Shown here: positions 1-11,467 of the stretch, piece by piece
Layout of the letters: the number at the start of each line of letters is the position of its first letter
Position numbering within the stretch: position 1 is the first letter of the stretch
NCBI GenBank assembly: GCA_020536535.1
Contig: JAHLWZ010000554.1
Span: 1-38,828 of the forward strand
Length of the DNA stretch: 38,828 nt
Direction of reading: 5' to 3'
Origin: Pelomyxa schiedti
Lineage: Eukaryota; Evosea; Pelobiontida; Pelomyxidae
Made by a program: the position numbers and the translations under genes
The notes under the pieces: model-generated
What the model was told of the DNA's origin: nothing
The model's input: the letters and a program-made list of their open reading frames with translations, nothing else
Database searches by the model: none

Positions 1-1342
1 CTTTTCAATGCCTTGCATAACATACCGTAATGCTCCCAACTCGTTGGTGTTGGTGCTCTTTCTGACAACCACTTCACAACTGAAACAGAGCCCTCCTTAT
101 CATTTGCACACGTTTCCTGGAGCAACTTCACGGTGACAGGGATGTGCTTCTCCTCCACTGCCCATTGGATGAGACAAGGTTCACAGTGTGAGGCCATTTC
201 CACAAGACTCGATGGAGTTACCTCAATGTGGAAAGCAGCAATGGCCCACTTCAGCACACTCAAGCTCCCTGTTATACTGGCAATTCTAACCTCAGCCGAT
301 GAGAACTTCTCCTTTGCCCACTGACACAATTTCAACACCTCCGAGTCACTTCTGTCCTCAGTAATGGCAGTAAGGGATGTCATTAGGAGGTCACTCCCGG
401 TTTCCCACTCATTGGTGCATCCAGGGAACATTTCCATTGTGAACTCGGCCACCTCAATACCACCATAACCGAGAACCTCACCAATGTGCAGCCCAGAACC
501 CCGAAGTGCAGCACCTGAACCCCTTAACCCTGGGAACCTCTCACACAACCACTTGGCCACATCCAAATGACCCCTGTTCAGAGCACCAGCCAAGGGGTAA
601 ACAGCTTCCCACTGTTCCGTCATCCCGAGCCTCTCCACCACCCACTTTGCAGTCTCCAAGTGGCCGTTCGCACAGACACTGTACAGCAGCGGGGGGCGCA
701 GGGTATCGTCAGCAGGGTACCCAATTCTGCTCCTGATGATGTCCATCAGCTCCCTGTCACTGCGAGCATCACCCGGCCACGCCAGGCCACACTCTTCCCT
801 CCACCACCTCCTCGTCATTGTCACCGCAGCAGAAGAAGATGACGAGGATAGGTGTGGTAAACATGAGGATCCACGTGAAGCTGTTGCTTCGCCGCCATTA
901 CAATCACCAACGAGGGACTTTGCCAGCTCAGTGTGGCCACCGCTGCACAGGCCCCACAGAACTCCCATAATAGCCCTTTGCCCTCTGGCGGTTCGGGGCA
1001 TTCCTCCTCCTCGCCTCGCACGCGCCTGGTTTTTGTCGCGTGCTATCCACCTGATGCACGAGGTGGCGCCGGCGAGCGCTGCCCACTCGAGGAGCCGGCG
1101 CGTGGCCACGCCCGAGGCGACCGCGGGCAGGGCCGCGACGTGGCGGCAGGCTAGGGGCACGAGGGGCCACAGCGCCTCGCCCACGCTCATCACCCACGCC
1201 GCGTACTCCGACGCCGTGTTGAGGTCGAGGTCGAGGTCGAGGCCGGGGTTCCGGCGGGCGCGGCGGCGGGCGGGGCACCACGCCAGCATGCGGGGCACGA
1301 CGTGGGTCCACACAACGTGGGACACACTGAGGACCCATCCCA

Positions 1343-1374
<32 letters not shown>

Positions 1375-1391
1375 ACGGCTGTGCGGGACAT
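1..1391 (-). CDS. Ankyrin-type repeat protein, C-terminus outside window
   Basis: One uninterrupted frame runs from an ATG at 1391 to the window edge, at least 463 residues without an intron. It opens with a short Asn-rich run, then a helical Trp/Ala/Arg-rich segment (contains MLAWCPARRRARRNPG), then a series of helical repeats. Two repeats read GHLETAKWVVERLG and GHLDVAKWLCERFPG, which fits the ankyrin consensus (G-H-L-x-x-x-K-W). Later repeats are more degenerate. Ankyrin repeats bind protein partners; no partner or enzyme domain is visible. The 5' third (about 1000-1320 on the plus strand) is strongly GC-rich, unlike the intron-rich genes nearby. The long N-terminal domain before the repeats is not one I recognise. 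The stop codon lies beyond position 1, so total length is unknown. Confidence 0.75.
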
Positions 1392-1588
1392 TGGGATTTG
1401 ATTTGAAACAAAAGTTAAAATTTAATTTGTGATGATTTATGTTCATACGGAATTGTATTTACGACGTTTGTGTTTGCTCTTTGAACAACAACAGGTGTGT
1501 ATGCAACAGGCGATGGCAATCAGAATCAGCAGTGCAAGGGCACACAAACACATCAATTTCCAGTCTGTGCTAGTTTTAGTATTTTTTT

Positions 1589-3124
1589 TTATTGAGATAA
1601 GTTACGGTCTGTGATCCATTCAATCCACTCGGCTTCACTGCTTATTTCTGGACCTGTAATAATATTGAGACAGGGATAAAGGATAATACATGAATACTGT
1701 ATGCGGTTGTGTTACACTCTAAAGGGCAACTCGCGGATGTGGCTATTCCGCAGTTGTTGGCTTCATTTGCACACATCCATATATAGCCACTATGATTCGA
1801 TTTTAGAAAAAGAAATAGTTGCGGTGTTTTGGTTACCTTAGACCCCACAAGCTGCCCCAGGAGTTCCTGATAGTGATATTTATACTTCTGTCACTGGAAG
1901 GGTGGCTTACTTTACAATGTAGTAGTCATCTCCATCAAGTGAGGTACCCATCCCAACAGCAACTACAGCATGATCCAGCTCAGTTGAAGAACAGTCCGAT
2001 GGGCAGTAGACACCAGCAAAGTACAACCTTTTGACAGTTAATTCTGGCAATAGTGAGGAAGGGCAAAACTGGAAGGAAGTTGCATCAACAAGCACGGAGA
2101 CTGGCTGCTCAAGCAAAGCTGCTTGGAGACCCTTTTCTCCACCAGTGATCTCTTGATATGATAGAATATCTGCAACGTAAAGGCTACTGTTGGCACTGAA
2201 GTGCTCTCAAATTAAATTTTGGGACTTGAATCTTACTGGCAGGTTCCAACCACTTCTTCATACGGGTACTCGTTCTCCGCCATTAATCCCTCATCGATAA
2301 TGTAATCAAAAGCGTTCTCTGGGTTTCCCCCTTCACAGCCATCATTTCCATAGCCAGACTCGGCACAGTCAAGGAGGTGTTGCTCAGATAGAGACCGCAA
2401 TACTCCTGTTGCAATCGCTACACATCCTTCCACGCTCCTGTTTTAACATCACAGCAGTAACAACAAGTAGTATGTTACCCTGCAGCAGAAAACGACCAAC
2501 AGCTTCCACAATCTCCCTGCGAAAGTGAATCAGTTAAGGTTTTACAACTTCCTAAGTTTTAAAACCTGATTCTTTACATCTGTTACAGCGTCTTTATCTC
2601 TCCAGTCAATTGGCGTAACAGTTCCTAGTATTTCTGGATCCTTCACGGTGTTGTTTTTAGATACTGTAAATGGTTTGAGAAGGTATTTCGCCCTATCTCT
2701 ATGTCAGATAAAGAGTGGTGCTTGCCCGGTTACCAGACCTGAATTCCTCAGGAGTGATATCAGCAAAAGCATTCAAGCCCACGGTCCAAGAGTGACCCTC
2801 TGAGTTATGCTTCAAAACAAATTGCCTATTCTGCTTCCACACTCCAAACCGGAAACCCATCTCTTCCTCAGTGCCATACCTACAAGCAAAGTTGCACAAT
2901 CAGGACAGCTTGTACTGAAGGTATTTATTATTGAGTTTGGTTTCAATTCACTACACAAAAGAGACAAAGTAACACTACACTTTGTTATACGCGGCGGCCC
3001 AGCTGAAAAATTGATGGCGTAATTGCAACTGCGGGTCAACGTCAGGCAACAAACCCTCAGTGTCACCCCTGCATCCTAACCCACAAACAACAACCACAGC
3101 AATACAAACTAAACCCACCACCAT
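1589..3124 (-). CDS. Papain-family cysteine protease (cathepsin L-like), preproenzyme
   Basis: A complete multi-exon peptidase C1A gene. The ATG at 3124 starts a good signal peptide (MVVGLVCIAVVVVCGLG); an ATG at 3172 in the same frame would put 16 polar residues before it. Exon 1 joins at 2979/2879 to give NKVYGTEEEMGFRFGVWKQN, the I29 propeptide inhibitor region. The mature domain has PIDWRDKDAV, then QGDCGSCWSFSAAG with the catalytic Cys, the SGYGNDGCEGG loop, ELDHAVVAVG with the catalytic His, and NSWGSLWG with the catalytic Asn. Introns are about 40-100 nt, including one just before the Cys motif. Expected role: lysosomal or secreted protein digestion. The 3' end is uncertain: splicing a 44-nt intron gives a stop at 1589, reading through gives one at 1642. 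Confidence 0.85.
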
Positions 3125-3262
3125 CACATCACCTGGACTTCTGCTAAGAAAGGAATTTGGGGATGGCACCATTTTTACGAAGCCACGAACAATTTGATGA
3201 ACAGAAACAACTAGCAGTTATTTTTGTTAGTTGCAAAGGCCTGAGGTTTCGTCCCATAATTT

Positions 3263-6200
3263 TCATGATCCTTTCCCTGGGGGAGTGGAAGCCTGTTGTT
3301 GGGAGACTGATGGAGTTGTTGCTGTGGTGGATGACGATGGTGCTGATGCTGATGGTGATTGTGATGGTGAGGAAGAGGCAGGGAGGGACCTGCAGAAAGG
3401 ACATGAGCCAGTCCTTACCAGGGATAGCTCCCAGTCCTCCTCGTTGAAGAAGTGGCAGCAGGAGGGGCACAGGACCACAGGCACCTCAGGCACGACGGTC
3501 TTGTAGTACTGCGCGGGCACGTGGGGTGACAGGTGCTTCCACGAGGCTGTGAAGACCTCCCTGGGTGGCAGGAGTGACAGAACCCCGGCTCCTATCCTCA
3601 TCGTCCCTCTGGCTGCCCCTGACTGTTTTGTGTTTGTTGGTGTTAGTTTTTAGTTTTTAATTTTTAGTTTTTAGTTTTGATAGCAGGTGAAGGTGGAGGT
3701 TAGGGACTGGGAGGGAACCTCATATTGTTGTAGAAGTTGGTTGAAAATATCAAATGTATCTGTGCCCTCAAGGTCCAGAGTGTCTTTGGGTGTTAGCTTG
3801 GTTTTAGTGGGGGTGAAATGATATACCAACAGAGGGGTCACTTTGCGTTTGGGGAGTTGGCTCGGTTGCAATTTTTTCTTGTGCTTCTTCGTCTGTTACA
3901 TCTTCTGCAAGTTCAAATTCTACCAGCGGAAGCGGCTAATGACCGTGATCAGTGGGTAAGAAGAAAAAATTCCGGGAAGTACCTCAAAACTACCCCAGGA
4001 GAAAATAAACGGGTGGTCACATGAGATACACTAGTGTGGAGTTATTGTTTTAATTAAATGAGGTAAGATGCACATTATTTGTAGTAGGAATAGAAAATAC
4101 TAGTATTCATAAACCTACTACAATAGTAATGCATACCCTAGCGCCATGTGTACTGACAAGAGGATTTTTACCTCCACATCGGTAGCAGAGTGGACTCAGA
4201 TCCTGCATGGAGTGTAAAGGTAAATTTGAGGAGATAAATGTAACCTCATTGTCAGTAGCAGGCTTTGATTGTATAGCCAAACTGGCCAAGTCAACTTTTT
4301 CATCCCATGGGTGAGGAATGTGAAGGTGATGCAGCTTTTCAAAAGCAAATCTGGCCAACTTATAGGCTTCAAGGTTTCGGCTTTGTTTAGCCAGGGCATA
4401 AAGAACAAACCTGTGTGTATGTGAGCTGAGCAAGGGATGTTAAAGGGGCTATGTATACAATTTCTTTACACCAAGGGGTGCTGTGGCTTCGAGAGTGTTG
4501 ACCAGCCATTTGCTGATGTTGAAAATTGTTTCTTGGTGTAATGTAGTGAAGGGATTGACCTATGTGATGATGAAACGGCTCTATTGTAGTTTGGGAGGGG
4601 ACCATAAATTCATGCACAAACTGATAGGCAAAGTAAATCTCTGCTGTGGTGCGGAATTGCTGAAATTTATTCCAATGAAAATTATCAGCAGAAGTGAATT
4701 CTTATTGGGGCATGATAATTAGTGCCCGTAACAAATAAAACGGGTTGCACCACACCTCTTTGATTGTGGGAAATTAACTTCAAATGTGCAACTGCTAGTT
4801 GCCAGAAACAGTAGGAGGCGTCTCCAAATCGGCTTTGCTGCACAGAATTGTGGCACAGATGTTCTAAAATCTATAACCGTCATTAGTTCAAGAATAGTAC
4901 GGTGGTACTACTTTCAGTGCCGCGTCCGGTTTCCCTGCATCCAACAGAACTTTTTGTGCTTTGTCAAATTGATCTGTGATGGCCAGCCAGTTTGCATAGG
5001 GCAACCAAACTATTTCTCCTAATTTCGGATTGGCCTTAACTTCAGCTAGTGCTTTATCCCATTCGTTTTGTTCCACGTACAGCTGGACTATGCCCTGCCG
5101 ATCTTGATGATATAAGAAAAATAGTATTTTGTGGAAACTACCATTCAATTTGGTAAGTACATCAATTGCATATGCAACTTGCTTGTGCTTAATGAAATAA
5201 AAGGCGGCTTTCTTTAGTGCTGCGACTTCTTTTCTGTGCATACGAAGTTATTAACATGTGAAAAATTAATATGTAATACTTGTCGAATTTACTGGTAAGT
5301 TCATGCAACTGGGAAAACATTAAATGATCCCCATAGATTTCAACAACACGAGCATACTCCCCAATTTCCTCGTATATCTAAACTGGTTTATTTCTTTGCT
5401 GCTAAAATGATGACTATACGGCAGCGGCTTCACTCCACTTTTTATCTTTTTCTTCCGTGATTGCTTGGTTCCTCATTAAATCCTAGCAGACCATCAGTTA
5501 GGCTGTAAATATTAGGAATGCTACCATCAGATCAGTATCAGGCTTTGTGGTAGTAGTTGCGATACTTGCGTGTGAAGTTGTTGCCTTGGCAGCAAGGGAT
5601 TTTGCTTCCGACCACATTTGCAAATCTGAGTACATTTCCACTGCTTTTTTAACTGGATTTTGGTTTAGGTACATAAAATAATCGCCAGTGGGCACACCAT
5701 TTCCTGACTTTATGTATAAATCCGCGGCATATTTAAAATTTCCTACCACCTTTAGTCTGGAGAAGGAAGATTTTTCCTTAAAGAAACATAGGGACTCACC
5801 TTCATAGGCAGCAATTTCAGCTTGAAAAACCAGAGGATTGTAGTTCCTACAAAAATATTTGAGAAAAACCTTCACAAAATAAAGATACGGTAGTTTGGAG
5901 GCATGGTCAATTTTCTGGCAAAGTTCTATCATCCGCAGATCTTTTACTCTGATGAAGGCCAACTGAGCCACTCGCAGCTGGAGAGCCCTGTGTGTGATTG
6001 AGCGGTGCAGAAGGGAAGATATTTGACCTTAGTGCTTCCATCCCAAGGGTTTTCCAATCCTTTGGTGTTACACCTTAAATGAACGAATGAGACTGAAAGA
6101 AGAGTTCATTTCCACTACCAAGACAGGCAATGCCATAAGCTCCATCAAAGTCCTTTTTTTCAAGGTACCTATACAGACTAGCCGATTGGGGCATGTCTGC

Positions 6201-8759
6201 AATCAATAAATTCAATGCCATTGAAAAAGACTACTCTCACCAATTGTTTGTACACTGTTAGCATGCAATGAATAAATTTTTGAGCCTGAGGGCCATTGGG
6301 ACTATATTGAAGGAAGAATGAGTACCTTGGAATGCAACAACAAAGCCGTCTAGTTTTTGTTGATGGACAGGGTAATTGGCCACCTTGATGTTGATAGTTC
6401 CTTGCCCACTAAAGCACAACATATTTTCAATTTGGGAATTCCATGCTACACTGTTGGCGTGAGGTTCCTATAACACATCAGTGGCTGTGTAATGAAACCA
6501 AGGGAATCTTACACAAAACAGGAGTTCTTTCGTTTGTAAGTCATACACTCTAAGATTGTTTGCATCATCGACAACAGCCAATTTATTCCGACTGGAAAAT
6601 ATGTAAGTGTCAGTATTGTACATTGATACTACTTACGTGCAGTTTAAATTGACACAATTAACGCGTTTATCCAGCTTCACTAATACTGTTGGGAAAGGGT
6701 TGTGGATGAAGATTTTCAGTATTGTGCCCGATTTCAGAGCAAGTATGACTCCCTCTCTTCCAACCATTCCTCCTATCACTTTCAAGAATGAGACTTCTGA
6801 GTCAACAGACCATTCTCGTTCTTGGACCCCTTTGAAATTGTAGAGTTGCATATAAAGAGTCAAGGGTATTTCTGCAAAAAATCCAGGAAAGGTAAAAAGG
6901 AAGGATACAACTTTTGACCCTGCCACGTGTGAGTTAAGAATGGTTAAAAGTAGGAGAAAGCTTACATAGCATCTCATCACATTACTGGATAAAACAACAA
7001 GAATGGTGCACAAGTCGAGTCTCAGAGGAATTCTCCACCGGACTTGTGGGCTAAGTTCTATTGCACTATAAAAAAATCCCAGGCAATTCCATACAGACCA
7101 GTAGAATCAGGGGTTTGACCCAAGTCATAAACAAGAATACAATCAGGTAATAGTACAGCCAATCGATTGTTATACAGGGCAATCAACCTGTGAAATACAA
7201 TTAGGATGTAAGGGTGATGAATGGATGGCACCTTATGCATTGGTGACAGGACACTCGATACGTCATGTTTGATACCAGATGTTGCAGTACTACTTCTGTC
7301 AGTTCATGTCTGTATGCATAAATATCCTCCCGAAATAAGAATCAGAAATAGAGTGATGTGGGATACCTGGTGTAAAGCATGAACAGTGCCATAGTACATC
7401 TGATAACAAGTCACCTGGCCTGAATTGTCAGAAAATACCTGTGAGGATAATCCTGTGACTACATATATCACCTTAAAAAATATACCACTCTGTTTTTTCC
7501 TGGCTGCTGCTTGCAGCACCAAATCCATCCCTTTGCCTCCCCAAATGTGGACAAAAATACTCCCTCTTTTGATAAGAATGATATCTGATTTGAGAAATTA
7601 GAAATTAAAATTAATGCATTCGTAGTTGCCTTCCTATCAGACCCTCCAACACATAAACTTTCTCCATTCTCTAAATAGTTGATGGAACATGGATCAAAAC
7701 CCAGAACTTTGTCCTAAACGTTTCTTGAATTACCTCAAAGAAGAGAAGAATTTCAACCGGCCTTGCTGTTCTGCCATTCAGCTGGTAAAAGGACAGTCTT
7801 TTCTCCCAGTCACCAATGGTCAGTATGGGGTTTGGTTGTAAATCACTATGCATAAGTTATTACCTGTGGAACCACAAAATGGGAAGATACGAAGTTGGGC
7901 TCCATGCTAAACACCAAACTGGGGCATTTCTTTCTATTTTCATTTTTTCTTGTCCTTGCTTGTTTCTTATAGATACAACGCCAGTGTATTGGCCAAGGGC
8001 CATATATGAGCCAGTGTTATCCCATGCACAGCACAAAATGCGTGACTGTACAGGTGTTTTCTGAATATTTTTTACAGTTGTTACCCAAAGACCTGCCGAA
8101 AGGTAAATCTGAGGTAACTTAATTGAGTTATACCAAACTCCTGGGCCGTACAGCTGAGAAGCTGTGAATTTACAGGGTTGTAGGCTAAGCACTGAATTGA
8201 GCTGTTGTGGTTGTAGGTAAGATGCCCAGCCATTGTCTTGCTATCCCATATTATAACTGTGTTGTCTGCACTGTCAAGGTTTAGTTGGTGGATTTGCAAT
8301 TCAAGGTGCAACCCTCCACTGGCAAAATAGTCCCCAGAGCGATCATACGAAACACAATACACTGAGTTTGTGTGACCTGTTGTTTTCCCCCGTGTTTTCA
8401 TAAAGAAGAATGGTGTGAGCGAGACTACCTTTGAGATATTTGATTTTGTCACTTGGAGCACATTCATTAGTGGTGTCGTACACAGCCACTGAGGTCCCAA
8501 CACCGGCCACCATCTGGCTCCCGTCTTGTTTTGGTTTTAGTTTTTGTTAAGATATACAGTGAGCATACACACCCGGTTTAAATGCGATGTCATAAATGGG
8601 AGCAGCTTCTTCCATGGTTTTACCCTCCCACAATGTCAGTTTGGTGAATGGGAATAGAATGCAAATAAACACATAGGAGAGAGGCGGCACGACAACAAAA
8701 TAACGCAGTGTGTGGTAATACCATACCAGGCTCGTTATCCACACCAACGACGACCTCAT
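3263..8759 (-). CDS. IFT122: Intraflagellar transport protein IFT122 (IFT-A)
   Basis: A long many-exon gene encoding a near full-length IFT-A subunit (roughly 1.2 thousand residues, not counted exactly). N-terminal WD40 repeats include [34 protein letters not shown] and WSPTSYLP; a second propeller has [37 protein letters not shown] and [16 protein letters not shown]-like helices follow ([39 protein letters not shown]). The C-terminus carries two zinc-ribbon-like modules, [12 protein letters not shown] and LCPSCCHFF...GSCPFCR. This order matches animal IFT122 closely. IFT-A drives retrograde transport and membrane-protein entry in cilia. The start at 8759 ([11 protein letters not shown]) aligns with the usual N-terminus. 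One intron (7585-7629) has a GC donor. The last coding exon is Ser/Thr/Gln-rich after the CPFCR motif. Confidence 0.93.
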
Positions 8760-8968
8760 CTCCGCGACTGAGGGACGACGACGACCTGCTCAACAAACTC
8801 AAACCCAAACGCACTCTCGTATGTTTACGTTCCCAACCCAAACGACCTACGTCCCTGTTGCTTGTGGTAACTCACCTTTGATTTCGCGAAAGCGAACCCC
8901 GGGGAGACAATAAAGTGGCGAATAGATTCGCTGCGGCAAGTAGCAGCGGCACAGATCAATAAAACCAC

Positions 8969-9756
8969 ATGGCACGGACTGTGGCTAATAGTGGTGGTAG
9001 AAGGGGGGATGGGAATGGCTCAGGCGTGAAAAAAGTAGTTGGTGTTGGCGGCGGCTCGTGTTCAGTGGCCGTGTGGTAGGTGAGTGGATCAACCTGCTTT
9101 TGTTGATTATATTGTGGGAATTAATGTACCTTGGTGTTATGTGGTGGAAAATGCTCTGCAGTGTACTTCGTATTCTTTTTCTTCTGCTTCTGGTGTAACC
9201 TATCCTAATGGCCAATAGCAAGAAGACCAAGAAGAAGGCCAAGCCTGCACCAATCTATAAATCAAGCCCCACAAAGGCTAAATCCAAGTCTGCCGGCTCT
9301 GGAACATCACGGTTTTGATTGCCAACGATGTTATAAGTTTGTTGACTCTTTTGCCTAGATCTACATGGCAAAAACCCATTGTCGAGGTGCTTTTGCCCGA
9401 CTCGGAGATGGAGAAGAAAGTAGCAGCAATGTTCTCAGACTTGGAGAATGCGGAGGTTTTTAAATTACTTTGTGTGATTTGGTACTAACATTTTTCTGCA
9501 GCCTTTGATCACAGCCAGTACTACTCCATTACAGGGTGAGGCAAAGAAGAAAGTAGAAAGTGCAGAAATATTATTACACAGCAATAAGTCCAGCTCTGAG
9601 TCTGAATTGGATTCAAAGTCCTCTGAATCAGTTGGCACAGCAACACCCACAACAACAAACACCAGTACAGAAAACATTCAACAACAACAGATAAAAAGAA
9701 ATCCACCAACTAAAGCTTCCAACCCCCAAACATCCAGCAAAAGAAGGCGACTCTGA
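8969..9756 (+). CDS. Unknown Lys/Ser-rich protein, probably nuclear
   Basis: I do not recognise a family. The shorter model starts at ATG 9208 (MANSKKTKKKAKPAP). A longer model starts at 8969 (MARTVANSGGRRGDG), uses a donor at 9076 and an acceptor after 9218, and stays in frame. That intron end has a pyrimidine tract and a CTAAT branch-like site, so I prefer the longer start. Two further introns (donor CG|GTTTTG; donor GAG|GTTTTT, acceptor CTGCAG) join an unusual conserved-looking stretch, WQKPIVEVLLPDSEMEKKV, to a Ser/Thr/Gln-rich tail. The C-terminus ends SSKRRRL, a plausible nuclear localisation signal. No catalytic motif is visible. It is divergent from IFT122 with about 209 bp between start codons under the longer model. 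Confidence 0.55.
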
Positions 9757-9852
9757 CTCTGGTGCTATGTTCGTTGATTTCATTCTTGATCAAAAAAAAA
9801 AAAACAACAAAAAACCATTGCCGAGACTGTGTTGGCGAGACAAACCAAGAAA

Positions 9853-10345
9853 ATGAGTGACACCAGTGAAGATCCGTACTTTGCACTTCAAGAGTATGTG
9901 AAAACGGGTTTCTCTCTCGTACTGTTCCTCACTGTGCCAGGGAAATTCAGGAGTCGTTGGATCAGATGCTCGCTTTGTGTGAGTTCCATAGGAGATCATG
10001 TCGGGAAGGGAGTTCCGATGACCAGAAGGAGGGCGACATTTGTTGTGACGCGACAACAAGACATATTAACGACACTGTGCATCATGTGGAGGAAGAGTTA
10101 GAGTGTGTTTTCGGTTGCTTGAGTGAAAGGCTAACTCTTTTTTTTTTCCAGGTTGCTTCAACAAACAATAGGTTGAGTGGGCAGCATGGCTTTTTCCTGT
10201 AATAATGAAACAAGGTATTGTGGAAGCAAACCGACTCAAGTATAGGACAATTGATGACCAGGAATTAGCTCAGAGGAAAGAATTTCTTGCCACATCCAGA
10301 GAAACACTCCAAAGAGCGAAACGTGAAATGGGGGGTATACCGTAA
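9853..10345 (+). CDS. Syntaxin-6 N-terminal domain protein lacking a SNARE motif
   Basis: Three exons (9853-9893, 9941-10104, 10215-10345) join in frame to 111 residues. It begins MSDTSEDPYFALQEEIQESL and ends with EANRLKYRTIDDQELAQRK followed by EFLATSRETLQRAKREMGGIP. DPY/F at the start and IDDQELxxRKxF after a helical linker are the hallmarks of the syntaxin-6/SYP6 N-terminal three-helix domain, which regulates trans-Golgi/endosome SNARE assembly. A normal syntaxin 6 is about 230-260 residues, with a SNARE helix and C-terminal membrane anchor; neither is present here, and I see no such sequence in the 180 bp before the next gene. The second intron (110 nt) could instead be two short introns. 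The gene may be a genuine Habc-only protein or a truncated copy. Confidence 0.72.
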
Positions 10346-10525
10346 CCCATTTTGTGCAGTACATTCATTGAAATATGTGGCCATTTGAATTGTGATAAGA
10401 GGGAGCAACAGGAAGTTCTGTTGTGGTTCTCCTTATTTATTAGAAACACTGTACACGAGGGATGAATGAACCGATCTTCTCAGTACTGCATTACGTAAAA
10501 TTTGGTAGCAGTCAGTGTTTTCCTG

Positions 10526-11171
10526 TCACTGGGGACAACAAACAGAGAACGTTCTCTGAGCTTCAAAATACCATAACTCCTAAAGCAGAATTAGGAACAA
10601 TCATAACCACACGAGGAATTTGAAATTTCCTAATAAAATAATAACAAGAACAGAATATTCCACAGGTAGGTAATAAGTTTGTTTCTTGTTATTTTTTAAG
10701 CCGTGATTTTACACACAACACAACACAACACAACACAACACAACACAACACAACACAACACAACACAACACAACACAACACAACACAACACAACACAACA
10801 CAACACAACGCAACACAACGCAACACAACGCAACACAACGCAACACAGGCACCACCACAAACACATAGTAGATACTTGTTGCACATAGTGCAAGCGGGGG
10901 CCAGATAGTATGCCGTGGTTGTGTCACAGGACGTGTTGGCGGACACCACGTGGTTGAGGCCGTCATACGCCCCGCTCGAGCAGAAGCAGCAGTTCTTGCG
11001 CGTGTCGGGGATCAGCTGCTTGGCCGCCATGGGCACAGGGTCCCCCTGCGTGCACAGCACGTTGCGCCACAGAGTGCCCTTGTCTTTGGCCTCTGTTGTC
11101 ACTGGTGGCGGGGATGATGATCTGGGGCTGTGATGATGCGCCGGGGGCGTGCCCTTCCGTGTTGAAGCCAT
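10526..11171 (-). CDS. Small Cys-rich, probably zinc-binding protein
   Basis: Starts at ATG 11171 (MASTRKGTPPAHHHSPRSSS). After a Pro/Ser/His-rich tail comes a Cys-rich core: LWRNVLCTQGD, NCCFCSSGAYDG, SANTSC, APACTMCNK. My preferred model has one intron, 10581-10875 (donor AAG|GTATCT, acceptor CTTTAG), joining CTMCNK to ELWYFEAQRTFSVCCPQ and a stop at 10526. That gives exactly 116 residues and a closing CC pair that would complete a zinc-ribbon-like Cys set. The intron then contains the whole AACAC microsatellite. Without splicing, the frame runs into a low-complexity Cys/Val/Leu repeat ending at 10689, which is less credible. No family recognised. It is divergent from the gene at 11468. Confidence 0.55.
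10714..10846. repeat. Pentanucleotide microsatellite (CACAA)n with decamer sub-structure
   Basis: About 26 tandem CACAA units. In the right-hand 40 bp every second unit is CACAACG-variant, with G at 10810, 10820, 10830 and 10840, so the array ends as four perfect 10-bp units. It lies in the probable intron of the Cys-rich gene. Because no reading frame of the repeat contains a stop on the minus strand, it creates several spurious open frames. Confidence 0.95.
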
Positions 11172-11467
11172 GGAATACTTTTCGGGGTAGGAGATGCAGG
11201 GGGACCCTCAAGAACAAGGAAATTCTGACTAGCAACTGGAGAGTTGACAACATATAAGCAGCACACACAGTGAGTAGGGGAGAGTGGGATGAGGAAGGGG
11301 AGCCACCAATAGGAATTTTCTCGTTTGTGATTTTGCCAAGGGTAATTGAATATTTTACCCCTCCTCCCGTGGTGCTAGTTCCCGTTGTAGTTCTAATTAG
11401 CCAAACTCCCCGCCACGCCCTTCGCCGAGAATTAGAAATTTGTTTATAATATATCACACCACCGAGA
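11172..11467. promoter_or_regulatory. Divergent 5' region between Cys-rich gene and RGG protein
   Basis: A 296-bp gap between two outward-facing start codons. It contains a TATA-like stretch at 11443-11455 (TTTATAATATATC), very close (about 13 bp) to the ATG at 11468, and a GC-rich block around 11405-11425. No RNA gene seen. Promoter function is inferred from position only. Confidence 0.35.

Noticed and set aside
736-1401. 221-codon plus-strand frame opposite the left-edge ankyrin-type gene
   Set aside because: GC-rich antisense shadow. The minus frame has ankyrin-type repeats continuing to the window edge.
3640-3690. Tandem TTTTTAG-like units as a possible telomere-type or regulatory repeat
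   Set aside because: It falls inside a short IFT122 intron near its 3' end and is most simply an A/T-rich branch-region repeat.
10703-10888. Plus-strand Thr/Gln/His/Asn repeat frame across the microsatellite
   Set aside because: Same cause: the repeat lacks stops on this strand too, and there is no flanking coding signal.
10689-10893. Long Cys/Val/Leu repeat protein encoded by the microsatellite
   Set aside because: The TGTTG unit has no stop in any minus-strand frame, so it produces several overlapping frames. A splice model that removes it gives a better protein.
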